A stretch of DNA of 64,000 nucleotides from positions 146,649 through 210,648 of the forward strand of contig NZ_MDJZ01000011.1 in assembly GCF_002151125.1 (NCBI RefSeq). Direction: 5' to 3'. The DNA is from Clavibacter michiganensis (GTDB lineage Bacteria > Actinomycetota > Actinomycetes > Actinomycetales > Microbacteriaceae). This document shows, piece after piece, positions 34,670 through 42,135 of the stretch (position 1 is its first letter; each line of letters starts with the position of its first letter). Under the pieces are notes generated by a model that was not told where the DNA came from, made no database searches, and saw only the letters and a program-made list of their open reading frames with translations. Made by a program: the position numbers and the translations under genes.

Positions 34670-35855
34670 GGGGTCGTCTCTGCCGCTCGTCGATCGGGAG
34701 GGCACCGACCCCGGGGGGCGGGGCCTGGGTGGTCTGGGCTCCGGGCGGGATGCGCACGAACGGCGCGAACGCCACTCCCGTCACCTCGCCCTTCCCGGCA
34801 TCGGGATGGGGGGTCAGTCCCGCATCGACCAGGCGCGCGTGCTCGTGATCGGCGCGGGCGGCCTCGGTTCCCCCGTGCTGCAGTACCTGGCCGCAGCGGG
34901 GATCGGGACCCTCGGAATCGTAGACGACGATGCTGTGGACCTCTCCAACCTCCAGCGCCAGACCATCCACGGCACGCCCGACGTCGGCCGGCCGAAGACC
35001 TCGTCAGCGGCGGATTCCGTGCACCGCACCGACCCCGGGATCGAGGTCGTCGAGCACGCCGAGCGGCTGACGAACGACAACGCCATCCGGATCCTCAGCG
35101 GCTACGACGTGGTCGTCGACGCCACCGACAACTTCGCCACCCGGTACCTCATCAGCGACGCGGCGGCCCTCGTGGGCGTGCCGTGCGTGTGGGGATCCGT
35201 GTACCGGTTCGACGCGCAGGTCACCGTCTTCTGGGACGCGGCGCCCGACGGCCGCGGCATCGACTACCGCGACGTGTTCCCCGAGCCGCCCGCCGACGGC
35301 GCCGTGCTCTCCTGCGAGGAGGCGGGCGTGTTCGGCGCGGTGTGCGGCACGGTCGGATCCCTCATGGCCACCGAGGTCATCAAGCTCGTCACGGGCGCGG
35401 GGACGCCGCTGCTCGGCCGGGTCGTGGTGCTCGACGCGCTCGCCGGCACCAGCCGCACCATCGGCGTGAAGCGCGCGAAGGGCCGCCAGCGGGTCACGGC
35501 GCTCGCCGACTACGACCTGTTCTGCGGCGTGGGCGCGGCGACCGACGGCACCGAGCTCGACGCGGAGGAGGTCGAGCGGATCCTCGCCTCCGACGAGCAG
35601 GTCGTGCTCCTCGACGTGCGCGAGCCCGACGAGCGCCTCGTCGACTCGATCCCCGGGCACGTCGCGGTGCCGGTGCGCATCGTCACGGTGGATCCGGGGG
35701 CGGTGCCCGGCGAGATCACCGACCGGGTCGTCGTCTACTGCGCCTCGGGCGTGCGCTCGCGGGCGGCCGCGGCGGCGCTGCGGGAGGCGGGGCGGGATGC
35801 GGTGAGCCTGCGGGGCGGCATCGCGTCGTGGCGGAGCGTGGCAGGGCGGGCGTGA
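34668..35855 (+). CDS. moeZ: MoeZ/MoeB-like adenylyltransferase-sulfurtransferase with rhodanese domain
   Basis: A 395-residue two-domain protein: E1-like ThiF/MoeB domain (residues about 50-290) with VLVIGAGGLGSPVLQYLAAAG, DDDAVDLSNLQRQ and VVDATDNFATRYL, and a C-terminal rhodanese domain with active-site VVYCASGVRSRAAA. It activates the C-terminal Gly of MoaD/ThiS/CysO-type carriers and adds sulfur. The structural zinc site is gone: the first CxxC is D199-Y-R-D202 and the second, near LADYDLFCGVG, has one Cys. GGAGG lies 7 nt before the ATG. The moaD product may be a partner. Confidence 0.88.
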   Translation: MGSSLPLVDREGTDPGGRGLGGLGSGRDAHERRERHSRHLALPGIGMGGQSRIDQARVLVIGAGGLGSPVLQYLAAAGIGTLGIVDDDAVDLSNLQRQTIHGTPDVGRPKTSSAADSVHRTDPGIEVVEHAERLTNDNAIRILSGYDVVVDATDNFATRYLISDAAALVGVPCVWGSVYRFDAQVTVFWDAAPDGRGIDYRDVFPEPPADGAVLSCEEAGVFGAVCGTVGSLMATEVIKLVTGAGTPLLGRVVVLDALAGTSRTIGVKRAKGRQRVTALADYDLFCGVGAATDGTELDAEEVERILASDEQVVLLDVREPDERLVDSIPGHVAVPVRIVTVDPGAVPGEITDRVVVYCASGVRSRAAAAALREAGRDAVSLRGGIASWRSVAGRA

Positions 35856-36661
35856 GCACGGCGGCAGACGGCGGCCCCGTCCTCGGGCTCGACGACGACG
35901 CGTTCCTGGAGCACATCGCCGACGCGCTGGCGTCCGTGCCGGGCGTGCGGGGCGTGGCGCTCGGCGGATCCCGCGCGCAGGGCGCGAACCGGCCCGACAG
36001 CGACTGGGACGTGGCCGTCTACTACCGCGGATCGTTCGACCCCGACGCGCTGCGCGCCCTCGGCTGGCCGGGGCAGCTCAGCCCGCGCGGCGGGTGGGGC
36101 CGGATCTTCGACGGCGGCGGCGCGCTCCACGTCGACGGCCGCGCGGTCGACGTGCACTACCGCGACCTCGACGCGATCGAGGCCGTGCACGCGGAGGCGC
36201 TCGCCGGCCGTTTCGACCTCGAGACGCTGCTCTTCCACCAGGCGGGGCTGCCGAGCACGATCCTGCTGGCCGAGGTCGGCGTGAACCGCGCCCTCCGCGG
36301 CGAGGTGCCGGCGTTCGCGTACCCGGGGGCGCTGCGCGCATCCGCGCCCGGCGTCTGGTGGCAGCGCGCCGAGCTGACGCTGCACTACGCGCGCGAGGGC
36401 CATGCCCGCCACGGCCGGGCCGCGCAGTCCGCCGGGCTCCTCTCCGAGGCGGCGTGCCAGGCGGCGCACGCGATCCTCGCCCACCGCGGCGAGTGGATCA
36501 CGAACGAGAAGCTGCTGCTGACGCGCGCGGGCCTCCGCGGGGTCGACCAGCTCGTCGGGCGCGTGGGCACGGAGCCCGGCGAGCTGCTCCGTGCGGTGGA
36601 TGCGGTCGAGGCCCTGCTCGTCGGGGCGGTGCGGCGGGAGGGGATCCCGGTCGGCGGCTGA
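35852..36661 (+). CDS. nucleotidyltransferase-domain protein
   Basis: A 269-residue protein with a minimal nucleotidyltransferase fold at the N-terminus: GVALGGSRAQGANRPDSDWDVAVYY carries the GS-x-DxD catalytic pattern, and AVDVHYRD supplies the third acidic residue. The C-terminal 150 residues are helical, containing RAELTLHYAREGHARHG and an AILAHRGEWITNEKLL segment. This resembles aminoglycoside-adenylyltransferase-type or DUF4037 enzymes; the target is unknown. GTG start overlaps the moeZ stop by 4 bp. Confidence 0.8.
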   Translation: MSTAADGGPVLGLDDDAFLEHIADALASVPGVRGVALGGSRAQGANRPDSDWDVAVYYRGSFDPDALRALGWPGQLSPRGGWGRIFDGGGALHVDGRAVDVHYRDLDAIEAVHAEALAGRFDLETLLFHQAGLPSTILLAEVGVNRALRGEVPAFAYPGALRASAPGVWWQRAELTLHYAREGHARHGRAAQSAGLLSEAACQAAHAILAHRGEWITNEKLLLTRAGLRGVDQLVGRVGTEPGELLRAVDAVEALLVGAVRREGIPVGG

Positions 36662-36755
36662 TCCGCGGATCAGGGCTGCGGGTCGTCCGCCGCCTCGAGC
36701 TCGCCCGCCGCGTCGCCCGTGCCGCGTCGCCGTCGCAGGGCGCCCTCCGCGAGCT

Positions 36756-37946
36756 TCAGCTGCAGGCCGTCGGCCGCCGCGCGACCCCGGCCGAACGCGG
36801 CGGCCCGATCCGACGGGCCGCATCCACGCCCTCGGCGCCCTGGTCACGCGCCGAGTCCCATGTGTCGCCGACCGCGACCAGCCAGCGGCGCGCCTCGAGA
36901 GACTCGCGCTCGCCGGCGACGCCGAGCAGGCCGTTGAACTGCACGACCCCCGTGGCGACGCGGTTGCTGGATCCCACGACGGCGCGCGAGTCGAACGGGT
37001 TGAGCAGCACCTTCGCGTTCGCGGTGCCGGCCGCGGCATCCATGCGCTCGAGCAGGCGGTCGGTGGTGCGGCCGATGACCGCGAGCCGGTTCTGCCGCAC
37101 GGTGCGGAGCGCGAGCCGGTGCTGATCCAGCTCCTCCGGGGAGGCGTCGAGCACGCGGTCGAGCTCCAGCACGCCGACGGCGTCCTGGAGCTGGAAGCAC
37201 CGGGCGAGCACGGCGAGCCACTCGCGCACGGTCGACTCCGCGTCCTTCGTCACCCGCACGAGGTCGTCGACCTTGGTCGTCCTCTCCATCTTCTCTGCGA
37301 GGGCGTCGAGCTGTCGGAGCGCGTAGCCCTGCGTGCGGCCGAGCGTCATCGCGGTGCCGTGGACCTTCGACCAGGTGGTCTCCGAGACGCGGCCGACCTG
37401 GTCGCGGATCATCATCGCCTCGTCGATCACCATCTCCACGCCGATCATGTCGGCGAGCACGGAGTCCTTCTGGCCGCGGAGGATCTCATCGACCTTCGCG
37501 TCGATGACGGCGAGGTAGTCGCTGATCTCGTCCATGGCCTGCTGCATGGCGTACTGGGCCATGATCCCGGCGGCTCCCGACAGGACCGCGGGATTCGTGA
37601 GGTACGTGCCAGGTCCCTTCGCGAACTCGACGATCCCCTTGATCTTGTTGCCGTCCATGATCACGCCGCGCTCGAGGGTGGGCAGGGAGCCCTTCATGGC
37701 GGCGTGCGTCTTGAGCAGCTCCGTCGACTTCTCGGACAGCTTGACCCACCGTCCGTGGTTCGCCGCGATGTCGGATCCGGCCTGCATCGCCGCTGCAGCC
37801 GCAGTGGCGACGGGCTTCAGCCGCTCGAGCCCCAGGTCCCGCCCCTTCGGCAGCTCGTTCGTCGCGAGGAATCGCTCCACCGCGCTCGGCTCGCCGATGA
37901 CGGCGAGGCCGTCACCGTCGCTGATCAGCTGGACGTCGTCATCCAC
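36756..37946 (-). CDS. unrecognised helical protein; C-terminus appears frameshifted
   Basis: A 396-residue frame from a GTG with AAGGAG 6 nt upstream. I do not recognise the family. Features: N-terminal 100 residues mixed, then a small-residue, weakly hydrophobic stretch LTNPAVLSGAAGIMAQYAM, a long helical region (DEISDYLAVIDAKVDEILRG, then MIRDQVGRVSETTW and heptad-like segments to about residue 300). The last 25 residues are Arg/Pro nonsense, while the +1 frame continues sensibly as AAAFGRGRAAADGLQLKLAEG to a TGA at 36670. One missing base near 36800-36825 would give about 425 aa. No neighbour suggests its role. Confidence 0.7.
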   Translation of the reverse strand: MDDDVQLISDGDGLAVIGEPSAVERFLATNELPKGRDLGLERLKPVATAAAAAMQAGSDIAANHGRWVKLSEKSTELLKTHAAMKGSLPTLERGVIMDGNKIKGIVEFAKGPGTYLTNPAVLSGAAGIMAQYAMQQAMDEISDYLAVIDAKVDEILRGQKDSVLADMIGVEMVIDEAMMIRDQVGRVSETTWSKVHGTAMTLGRTQGYALRQLDALAEKMERTTKVDDLVRVTKDAESTVREWLAVLARCFQLQDAVGVLELDRVLDASPEELDQHRLALRTVRQNRLAVIGRTTDRLLERMDAAAGTANAKVLLNPFDSRAVVGSSNRVATGVVQFNGLLGVAGERESLEARRWLVAVGDTWDSARDQGAEGVDAARRIGPPRSAGVARRPTACS

Positions 37947-38039
37947 GGGGGCTCCTTCGGGTGGGCCGCCAGGCCCGGTCGGGTACGGCCTGAGCCTCCC
38001 ACCGCACGTCTCGCCCGTGTCGCCCCCGATCGGGGCACC

Positions 38040-38885
38040 TCACCCCAGCGACTGCGCCCCGATCACCCCGAGCAGCCGCAGCTTCTCGTGGCTCTCCGAG
38101 CCGGGCTCGGCCGTGTAGACGAGCAGGTGGTGGGCCTGCTCCGGGTCCGTGAGCGTCTGGCAGGCGAGCTCCAGGCGGCCGAGCTCCGGGTGCTCGAAGC
38201 GCTTCACGGCCCCGGGCCGGAGGCCGACCTCGTGCCGCGCCCACAGCTCGCGGAACTCGGCGCTCCGCGGCAGCAGCAGCTCGACGTAGCGCGCGGCCCG
38301 GGATCCCGGCCCGCGCCGGGTCGCGACCTCCCGCAGCCCCGACACCCAGAGGCGCCCGAGGGCATCGTGGTCCTCCTCGGCGTAGAGGCGGCGGCTCGCC
38401 GGATCCGCGAACCACCGGTACCCGATGCTCCGCTCCGGGCCGGCGAGGTGCGCGGTGTCACCCGTCAGCGCGACGCCCAGCGGCGTCTGCATCAGGGTCT
38501 CGCCGAGCTCGCTCACGACCTCGGCGGGCGTGTCCAGGAGCCGGTCGAGGATCCGCTGCAGGCCCGGTCCGACGTGATCGCCGGATCCCCCGCGCGCCGG
38601 CGGCTGGTGCCCCGCGAGCCGGAAGAGGTGGTCGCGCTCGTCGACCGTGAGGTGCAGGCCGTGCGCGATCGCGGCCAGCATCTGCTCCGACGGCTGCGGG
38701 CTGCTGCCCCGCTCGATGCGCGCGTAGTAGTCGGACGACATGCTCGACAGGGCCGCGACCTCCTCGCGTCGGAGACCGCTGGTGCGGCGCCGGGGGGTGC
38801 GGGGGAGCCCGACGTCCTCGGGCTGCAGCGCCTCCCGGCGGCGGCGGAGGAACTCGGCGAGCCCCGCGTGATCCATCTGGCGCAT
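38040..38885 (-). CDS. helix-turn-helix regulator with MmyB-like ligand domain
   Basis: A 281-residue regulator: XRE HTH (TPRRRTSGLRREEVAALSSMSSDYYARIERG) followed by an MmyB-like PAS-related domain from about residue 100 (TPLGVALTGDTAHL, RSIGYRWFADPASRRLY, HEVGLRPGAVKRFEHPELG, LLVYTAEPGSESHEKLRLLG). The MmyB domain is thought to bind fatty acids or other lipids. AGGAGG 4 nt before the ATG. Divergent from the SDR gene across 159 bp, a typical regulator-SDR pairing. Confidence 0.9.
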   Translation of the reverse strand: MRQMDHAGLAEFLRRRREALQPEDVGLPRTPRRRTSGLRREEVAALSSMSSDYYARIERGSSPQPSEQMLAAIAHGLHLTVDERDHLFRLAGHQPPARGGSGDHVGPGLQRILDRLLDTPAEVVSELGETLMQTPLGVALTGDTAHLAGPERSIGYRWFADPASRRLYAEEDHDALGRLWVSGLREVATRRGPGSRAARYVELLLPRSAEFRELWARHEVGLRPGAVKRFEHPELGRLELACQTLTDPEQAHHLLVYTAEPGSESHEKLRLLGVIGAQSLG

Positions 38886-39044
38886 GCGTCCTCCTGTGTC
38901 GCGACCATCCTCCCGGGCGGGGGCGGGCGCAGCCAGGGCCCGCCGATCCACGTCTCGGCGCGCACTGGATCCGGTCGCGGCGCGCGCCCAGGCTCGGGGC
39001 AGCCGATGCGGACCGCCGCGTCGCCGTCCGCAGGAGGATCCGCC

Positions 39045-39983
39045 ATGCCCCGTCGCCCGATCGACATCCCCGTCCCCGACCTCACGGGCCGCCGCGCCCT
39101 CGTCACGGGAGGCAGCGACGGCATCGGCCTCGCGCTCGCCACCCGGCTCGCCGGCGCGGGCGCCGAGGTCCTCCTGCCGGTGCGCGACCGGCGGAAGGGC
39201 GAGGCCGCCGTGGCGCGCATCCGCGGAAGGCACCCCGCCGCGCGGATCGCCCTGCACGACCTCGACCTCGCGTCGCTGGACTCCGTGGCGGCGCTCGCCG
39301 CCCGGCTCGCGGAGGAGGGCGCGCCCCTGCACCTGCTCGTCGCGAACGCCGGCCTGATGACGCCGCCCGAGCGCCGCACCACCGCCGACGGCTTCGAGCT
39401 GCAGCTCGGCACGAACCACCTCGGGCACTTCGCGCTCGTGGGCCGGGTGCTGCCTCTGCTGCGGGCCGGCGGTGCGCGCGTCGTGTCGCAGGTGAGCATC
39501 GCCGCGGCCCAGAACGCCGTGCGCTGGGACGACCTGCAGTGGGAGCGCCGGTACCACGCGATGCGTGCGTACAGCTCGTCGAAGATCGCGCTCGGGCTCG
39601 TCGGCCTGGAGCTCCAGCGGCGGAGCGCGGCGGGCGGCTGGGGGATCACGAGCGACCTCGCGCACCCGGGCGTCGCGCCCACGAGCCTCCTCGCCGCGCG
39701 CACGGCGACCGGCCGCACGCGCGACGGGCTCGACGTGCGCGTGATCCGGCTGCTGTCCCGCCGCGGGATCCTCGTGGGCACCCCCGAGACCGCCGCCCTC
39801 CCCGCGCTCCTCGCGGCCACGACGGACGGCGACGGCGGCCGCATGTTCGGCCCGAGCGGGCCCGGCCACCTCGGTGGCGCGCCCGCGCAGACGGCGCCGT
39901 TCTCGCGGGTCGCTGACCCGGACGCCGCGCGCCGCATCTGGGCGGTCTCGGAGGAGCTGACGGGGGTGCGCTTCCCGGCGTGA
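39045..39983 (+). CDS. short-chain dehydrogenase/reductase
   Basis: A 312-residue SDR: TGGSDGIGLALATRLAGAG (NADP-binding TGxxxGIG), LLVANAGLM (NAG), and AYSSSKIALGLVGLEL, where the YxxxK appears as Tyr-Ser-Ser-Ser-Lys. The size and LGTNHLGHFAL segment fit the retinol-dehydrogenase-like group. Substrate unknown. AGGAGG precedes the ATG. Probably controlled by the divergent MmyB-type regulator. A strong hairpin follows. Confidence 0.9.
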   Translation: MPRRPIDIPVPDLTGRRALVTGGSDGIGLALATRLAGAGAEVLLPVRDRRKGEAAVARIRGRHPAARIALHDLDLASLDSVAALAARLAEEGAPLHLLVANAGLMTPPERRTTADGFELQLGTNHLGHFALVGRVLPLLRAGGARVVSQVSIAAAQNAVRWDDLQWERRYHAMRAYSSSKIALGLVGLELQRRSAAGGWGITSDLAHPGVAPTSLLAARTATGRTRDGLDVRVIRLLSRRGILVGTPETAALPALLAATTDGDGGRMFGPSGPGHLGGAPAQTAPFSRVADPDAARRIWAVSEELTGVRFPA

Positions 39984-39996
39984 GGCCGCGGACAGA

Positions 39997-40033
39997 CGGG
40001 AGCGCGCGGGCACCTCGTGCCCGCGCGCTCCCG
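39997..40033. terminator. bidirectional terminator hairpin
   Basis: A 17-bp perfect stem (arm 39997-40013, beginning CGGGAGCGCGCGGGCAC; loop CTC; arm 40017-40033) lies between the convergent SDR and general-stress genes and can serve both. No U-tract. Confidence 0.75.
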
Positions 40034-40052
40034 GATGCGATGGAGGGACGGG

Positions 40053-40550
40053 TCAGGCGCGCGGCGCGCCCGTCGTGTCGAACAGGATGCGCGAGGCCTC
40101 GGCGGCGCGCGCGGCGTCGACGAGCACGTCGTACCGGCCGGCGGCCAGCGTCTGGACGGAGGCGAAGTCGCGCTTGCCGCGGGTCGCCCAGTGGCCGACG
40201 AAGCCGAACAGCGCGCCCCAGAGCGCGCCGATGCCGACCGCGACGAGGAGCACGCCGAGCCACGCGACGCCGGGGGTGAAGATCCCGAACAGCAGGCCCA
40301 GCATGAGACCGAACCACGCGCCGCCCGCGGCCCCGCGCACCGCGGCGCTGCCGTTGGTGACCCGGCCCGTGACGGTCTCGACGGTGCGGACGTCGTGGCC
40401 CACGATCTGCGTCGACGCGACGGGGAACTCGCGGTCCGACAGGGTGTCGACCGCGGCCTGCGCGTCGGCGTACTCGGTGTAGCTCGCGATCACCTCGCGG
40501 GGCGTGGCCGGGACGGCGTGCGCGCGGGGGTCGGTGCTCGGGGTGGACAT
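40053..40550 (-). CDS. general stress protein 17M-like membrane protein
   Basis: A 165-residue protein: N-terminal GSP17M/YflT domain (VIASYTEYADAQAAVDTLSDREFPV), a central glycine-rich double helix (GGAWFGLMLGLLFGIF, LGVLLVAVGIGALWGALFGFVG), and a C-terminal strand region GRYDVLVDAARAAEASRIL. The family is stress-induced and of unknown mechanism. GAGGAAG precedes the ATG. Divergent from a MarR regulator with a palindrome between them. Confidence 0.85.
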   Translation of the reverse strand: MSTPSTDPRAHAVPATPREVIASYTEYADAQAAVDTLSDREFPVASTQIVGHDVRTVETVTGRVTNGSAAVRGAAGGAWFGLMLGLLFGIFTPGVAWLGVLLVAVGIGALWGALFGFVGHWATRGKRDFASVQTLAAGRYDVLVDAARAAEASRILFDTTGAPRA

Positions 40551-40601
40551 GGGGTGCTTCCTCTCGGGTCGTGCGGGTCGTGCATCTGCGTCCGGTCGGA
40601 C

Positions 40602-40620
40602 GGTATGGTTTGAGGATACC
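40602..40620. promoter_or_regulatory. inverted repeat between the stress gene and MarR gene
   Basis: GGTAT (40602-40606) and ATACC (40616-40620) flank GGTTTGAGG. AT-rich relative to the surroundings, in the 107-bp divergent region. Candidate operator of the MarR-type regulator. Confidence 0.4.
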
Positions 40621-40657
40621 AACGTTCGGCGAGTACGGAGAAGGCGGGGATCGAACG

Positions 40658-41164
40658 GTGAGCGAGCTCCCAGGGAAGGACGGCGCAGCGGTCGGCGCGG
40701 CGATGGAGCGGGCGGTCCTCGCGATCACCCGCTGGGCGTCCCGGCCGGACGTGCGCCGGCGCATGCTCGCCGACGAGGGCGAGGCGTTCTCGTCGACCGA
40801 CACCTGGCTCCTCGGCCACCTCGCCGAGTGCGGCGCGACCCGGATGCGCGTCCTCGCCGACTGGCAGGGCGTCGACAAGTCGACGATGACCGCGCACGTG
40901 CAGCGACTCGAGGCCCGGGGTCTCGTGATCCGCGAGCCCGACCCCGCCGACCGGCGCGCGGTCCTCGTGCGCGCGACGCCCGACGCCGAGCGGGTGCTCG
41001 ATCGCAACTCCGCGACCGCCCGCGCGCTCCTCGGCGAGCTCGTGGGGGAGTGGTCGCCGCGGGAGCGCGCCGAGCTGACCCGGCTGCTCAGGCGGCTCGT
41101 GGCGGAGATCGAGGCGGAGGGCGGCGGTCGACCGGCCGATCCGCCGAGCCCCACGGCGCCGTGA
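40658..41164 (+). CDS. MarR-family transcriptional regulator
   Basis: A 168-residue winged-helix regulator: FSSTDTWLLGHLAECGATRMRVLADWQGVDKSTMTAHVQRLEARGL then the wing REPDPADRRAVLVRATPDAERVL, and a C-terminal dimerisation helix RERAELTRLLRRLVAEIE. The GTG is chosen because a GGAG-containing stretch precedes it and upstream residues look non-coding. Effector unknown; divergent from the general stress gene. Confidence 0.85.
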   Translation: MSELPGKDGAAVGAAMERAVLAITRWASRPDVRRRMLADEGEAFSSTDTWLLGHLAECGATRMRVLADWQGVDKSTMTAHVQRLEARGLVIREPDPADRRAVLVRATPDAERVLDRNSATARALLGELVGEWSPRERAELTRLLRRLVAEIEAEGGGRPADPPSPTAP

Positions 41165-41181
41165 TGCCGGCTCCCCGACCC

Positions 41182-41210
41182 TTGCTTTCCATGTTGGAAA
41201 CACTTAGTTT
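41182..41210 (+). promoter_or_regulatory. promoter with palindromic operator in its spacer
   Basis: -35 TTGCTT (41182-41187), 17-bp spacer, -10 TAGTTT (41205-41210), ending 7 nt before the ATG at 41218. TTTCCA-TGT-TGGAAA (41186-41200) is a perfect inverted repeat within the spacer, and a further TGGAAACA half site follows over the start codon. The winged-helix gene two genes on is the likely repressor. Confidence 0.65.
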
Positions 41211-41217
41211 TGCCGAC

Positions 41218-41697
41218 ATGGAAACACGTGCTCACGACTCCTCGTCCGACCGTCCCGACGCCGCGTTCGACGCCGACGCCATGCGCGCCGCCGCCGACCG
41301 GCTCACCGGCCGCCTCCGCTCGCCGTGGTGGTTCCACGCGCTCCGCGGGCTCAGCGTCGGCGCCCTCGTCTTCGGCATCGCGCCCCGCGCCGACTGGGCG
41401 CTCGCGGTGCTCGCGATCGGCCTCGTCGGCCTCGTCCTGCTGCCCCGTCTCCGCATGTCCGCGGTCGGCTTCTCCAGCGCCCACCCCGACCGCTGGCGCT
41501 TCGTGCGCGATGGCGCACCGTGGTCGGTCGTCTCCCTGGCGGTCACCACGGCCGGCATCGTCGTCGCGCTCTTCGTCCGACAGCTCGGGATCCTCGAGGT
41601 CGCCGGCATCGCGGCCGCGGCTGCCGTCGTCGTCGCTCTGCTCGGGCCCCTCGCCGACCGGGCCGCGCGGCAGCGCCTCGGCCGCGGGATCGCGTAG
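41218..41697 (+). CDS. four-helix membrane protein of a regulator-coupled cassette
   Basis: A 159-residue protein: charged N-terminus with ADRLTGRLRSPWWFHALRG, then four helices (LSVGALVFGIAP, WALAVLAIGLVGLVLL, VVSLAVTTAGIVVALFV, GIAAAAAVVVALLGPLA). No named family. Its TAG overlaps the GTG of the winged-helix gene by one base (TAGTG), forming a two-gene unit. The promoter places the ATG at +1 of a leaderless message. Confidence 0.7.
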   Translation: METRAHDSSSDRPDAAFDADAMRAAADRLTGRLRSPWWFHALRGLSVGALVFGIAPRADWALAVLAIGLVGLVLLPRLRMSAVGFSSAHPDRWRFVRDGAPWSVVSLAVTTAGIVVALFVRQLGILEVAGIAAAAAVVVALLGPLADRAARQRLGRGIA

Positions 41698-42008
41698 TGG
41701 CCGCGCCCGCGCCGGAGTTCGACGCGGTCATCCACGCCCCGCAGCGGCTGCAGATCTGCGCGCTGCTCGCCCGGGCGGGGGAGACGGAGTTCGGCACGCT
41801 CCGGGATGCGCTCGCCGTGTCCGACGCCACCCTCAGCAAGCACCTCAAGACCCTGTCCGAGTCGGCGGTCGTCGAGTCCCGGCGCGTTCAGCAGCCGCGC
41901 GGCCAGGCCCGCACGTGGGTCGCGCTCACGAAGGACGGCCGCCGTCGGCTGGCCGCGCACTTCGCCTTCCTGCAGGAGCTGGATCCGGGCGCCGCGGCCG
42001 AGGGGTGA
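41697..42008 (+). CDS. winged-helix (ArsR/MarR-like) transcriptional regulator
   Basis: A 103-residue compact regulator: DAVIHAPQRLQICALLARAGETEFGTLRDAL, recognition helix SDATLSKHLKTLSESAVVESRRV, wing ARTWVALTKDGRRRLAAHFAFL. It belongs to the one-domain winged-helix group usually encoded next to a small membrane protein. No metal-binding Cys. Coupled to the membrane-protein gene and probably autoregulating through the palindrome at 41186-41200. Confidence 0.88.
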   Translation: MAAPAPEFDAVIHAPQRLQICALLARAGETEFGTLRDALAVSDATLSKHLKTLSESAVVESRRVQQPRGQARTWVALTKDGRRRLAAHFAFLQELDPGAAAEG

Positions 42009-42025
42009 CCCGCGTGTCGAGGTCT

Positions 42026-42115
42026 GCGCGTGAACGTTCACGCGCCGTCCCCGCCAGATCCCTTGACGGCCCCGTCGCCCGCCCCGTAGCGTCGGCGTGA
42101 ACGTTCACGCCGACG
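42026..42115 (+). promoter_or_regulatory. promoter with two LacI-type operators
   Basis: Two palindromes share the core GTGAACGTTCAC: a 20-bp perfect one at 42026-42045 and a 26-bp perfect one at 42090-42115 (half site CGTCGGCGTGAAC). Centres are 67 bp apart. Between them is a -35 TTGACG (42063-42068), 18-bp spacer and -10 TAGCGT (42087-42092); the second operator covers the expected start point. The central CG is typical of LacI-family sites; the LacI gene lies downstream in the same operon. Confidence 0.75.
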
Positions 42116-42135
42116 ACGCCGCGAAGGGCCCCACC

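Noticed and set aside
42097..42135. GTG at 42097 as the start of the fused oxidoreductase
   Set aside because: It lies inside a perfect operator palindrome at the expected transcription start, and the residues it adds (VNVHADDAAKGP) are not part of the fold.
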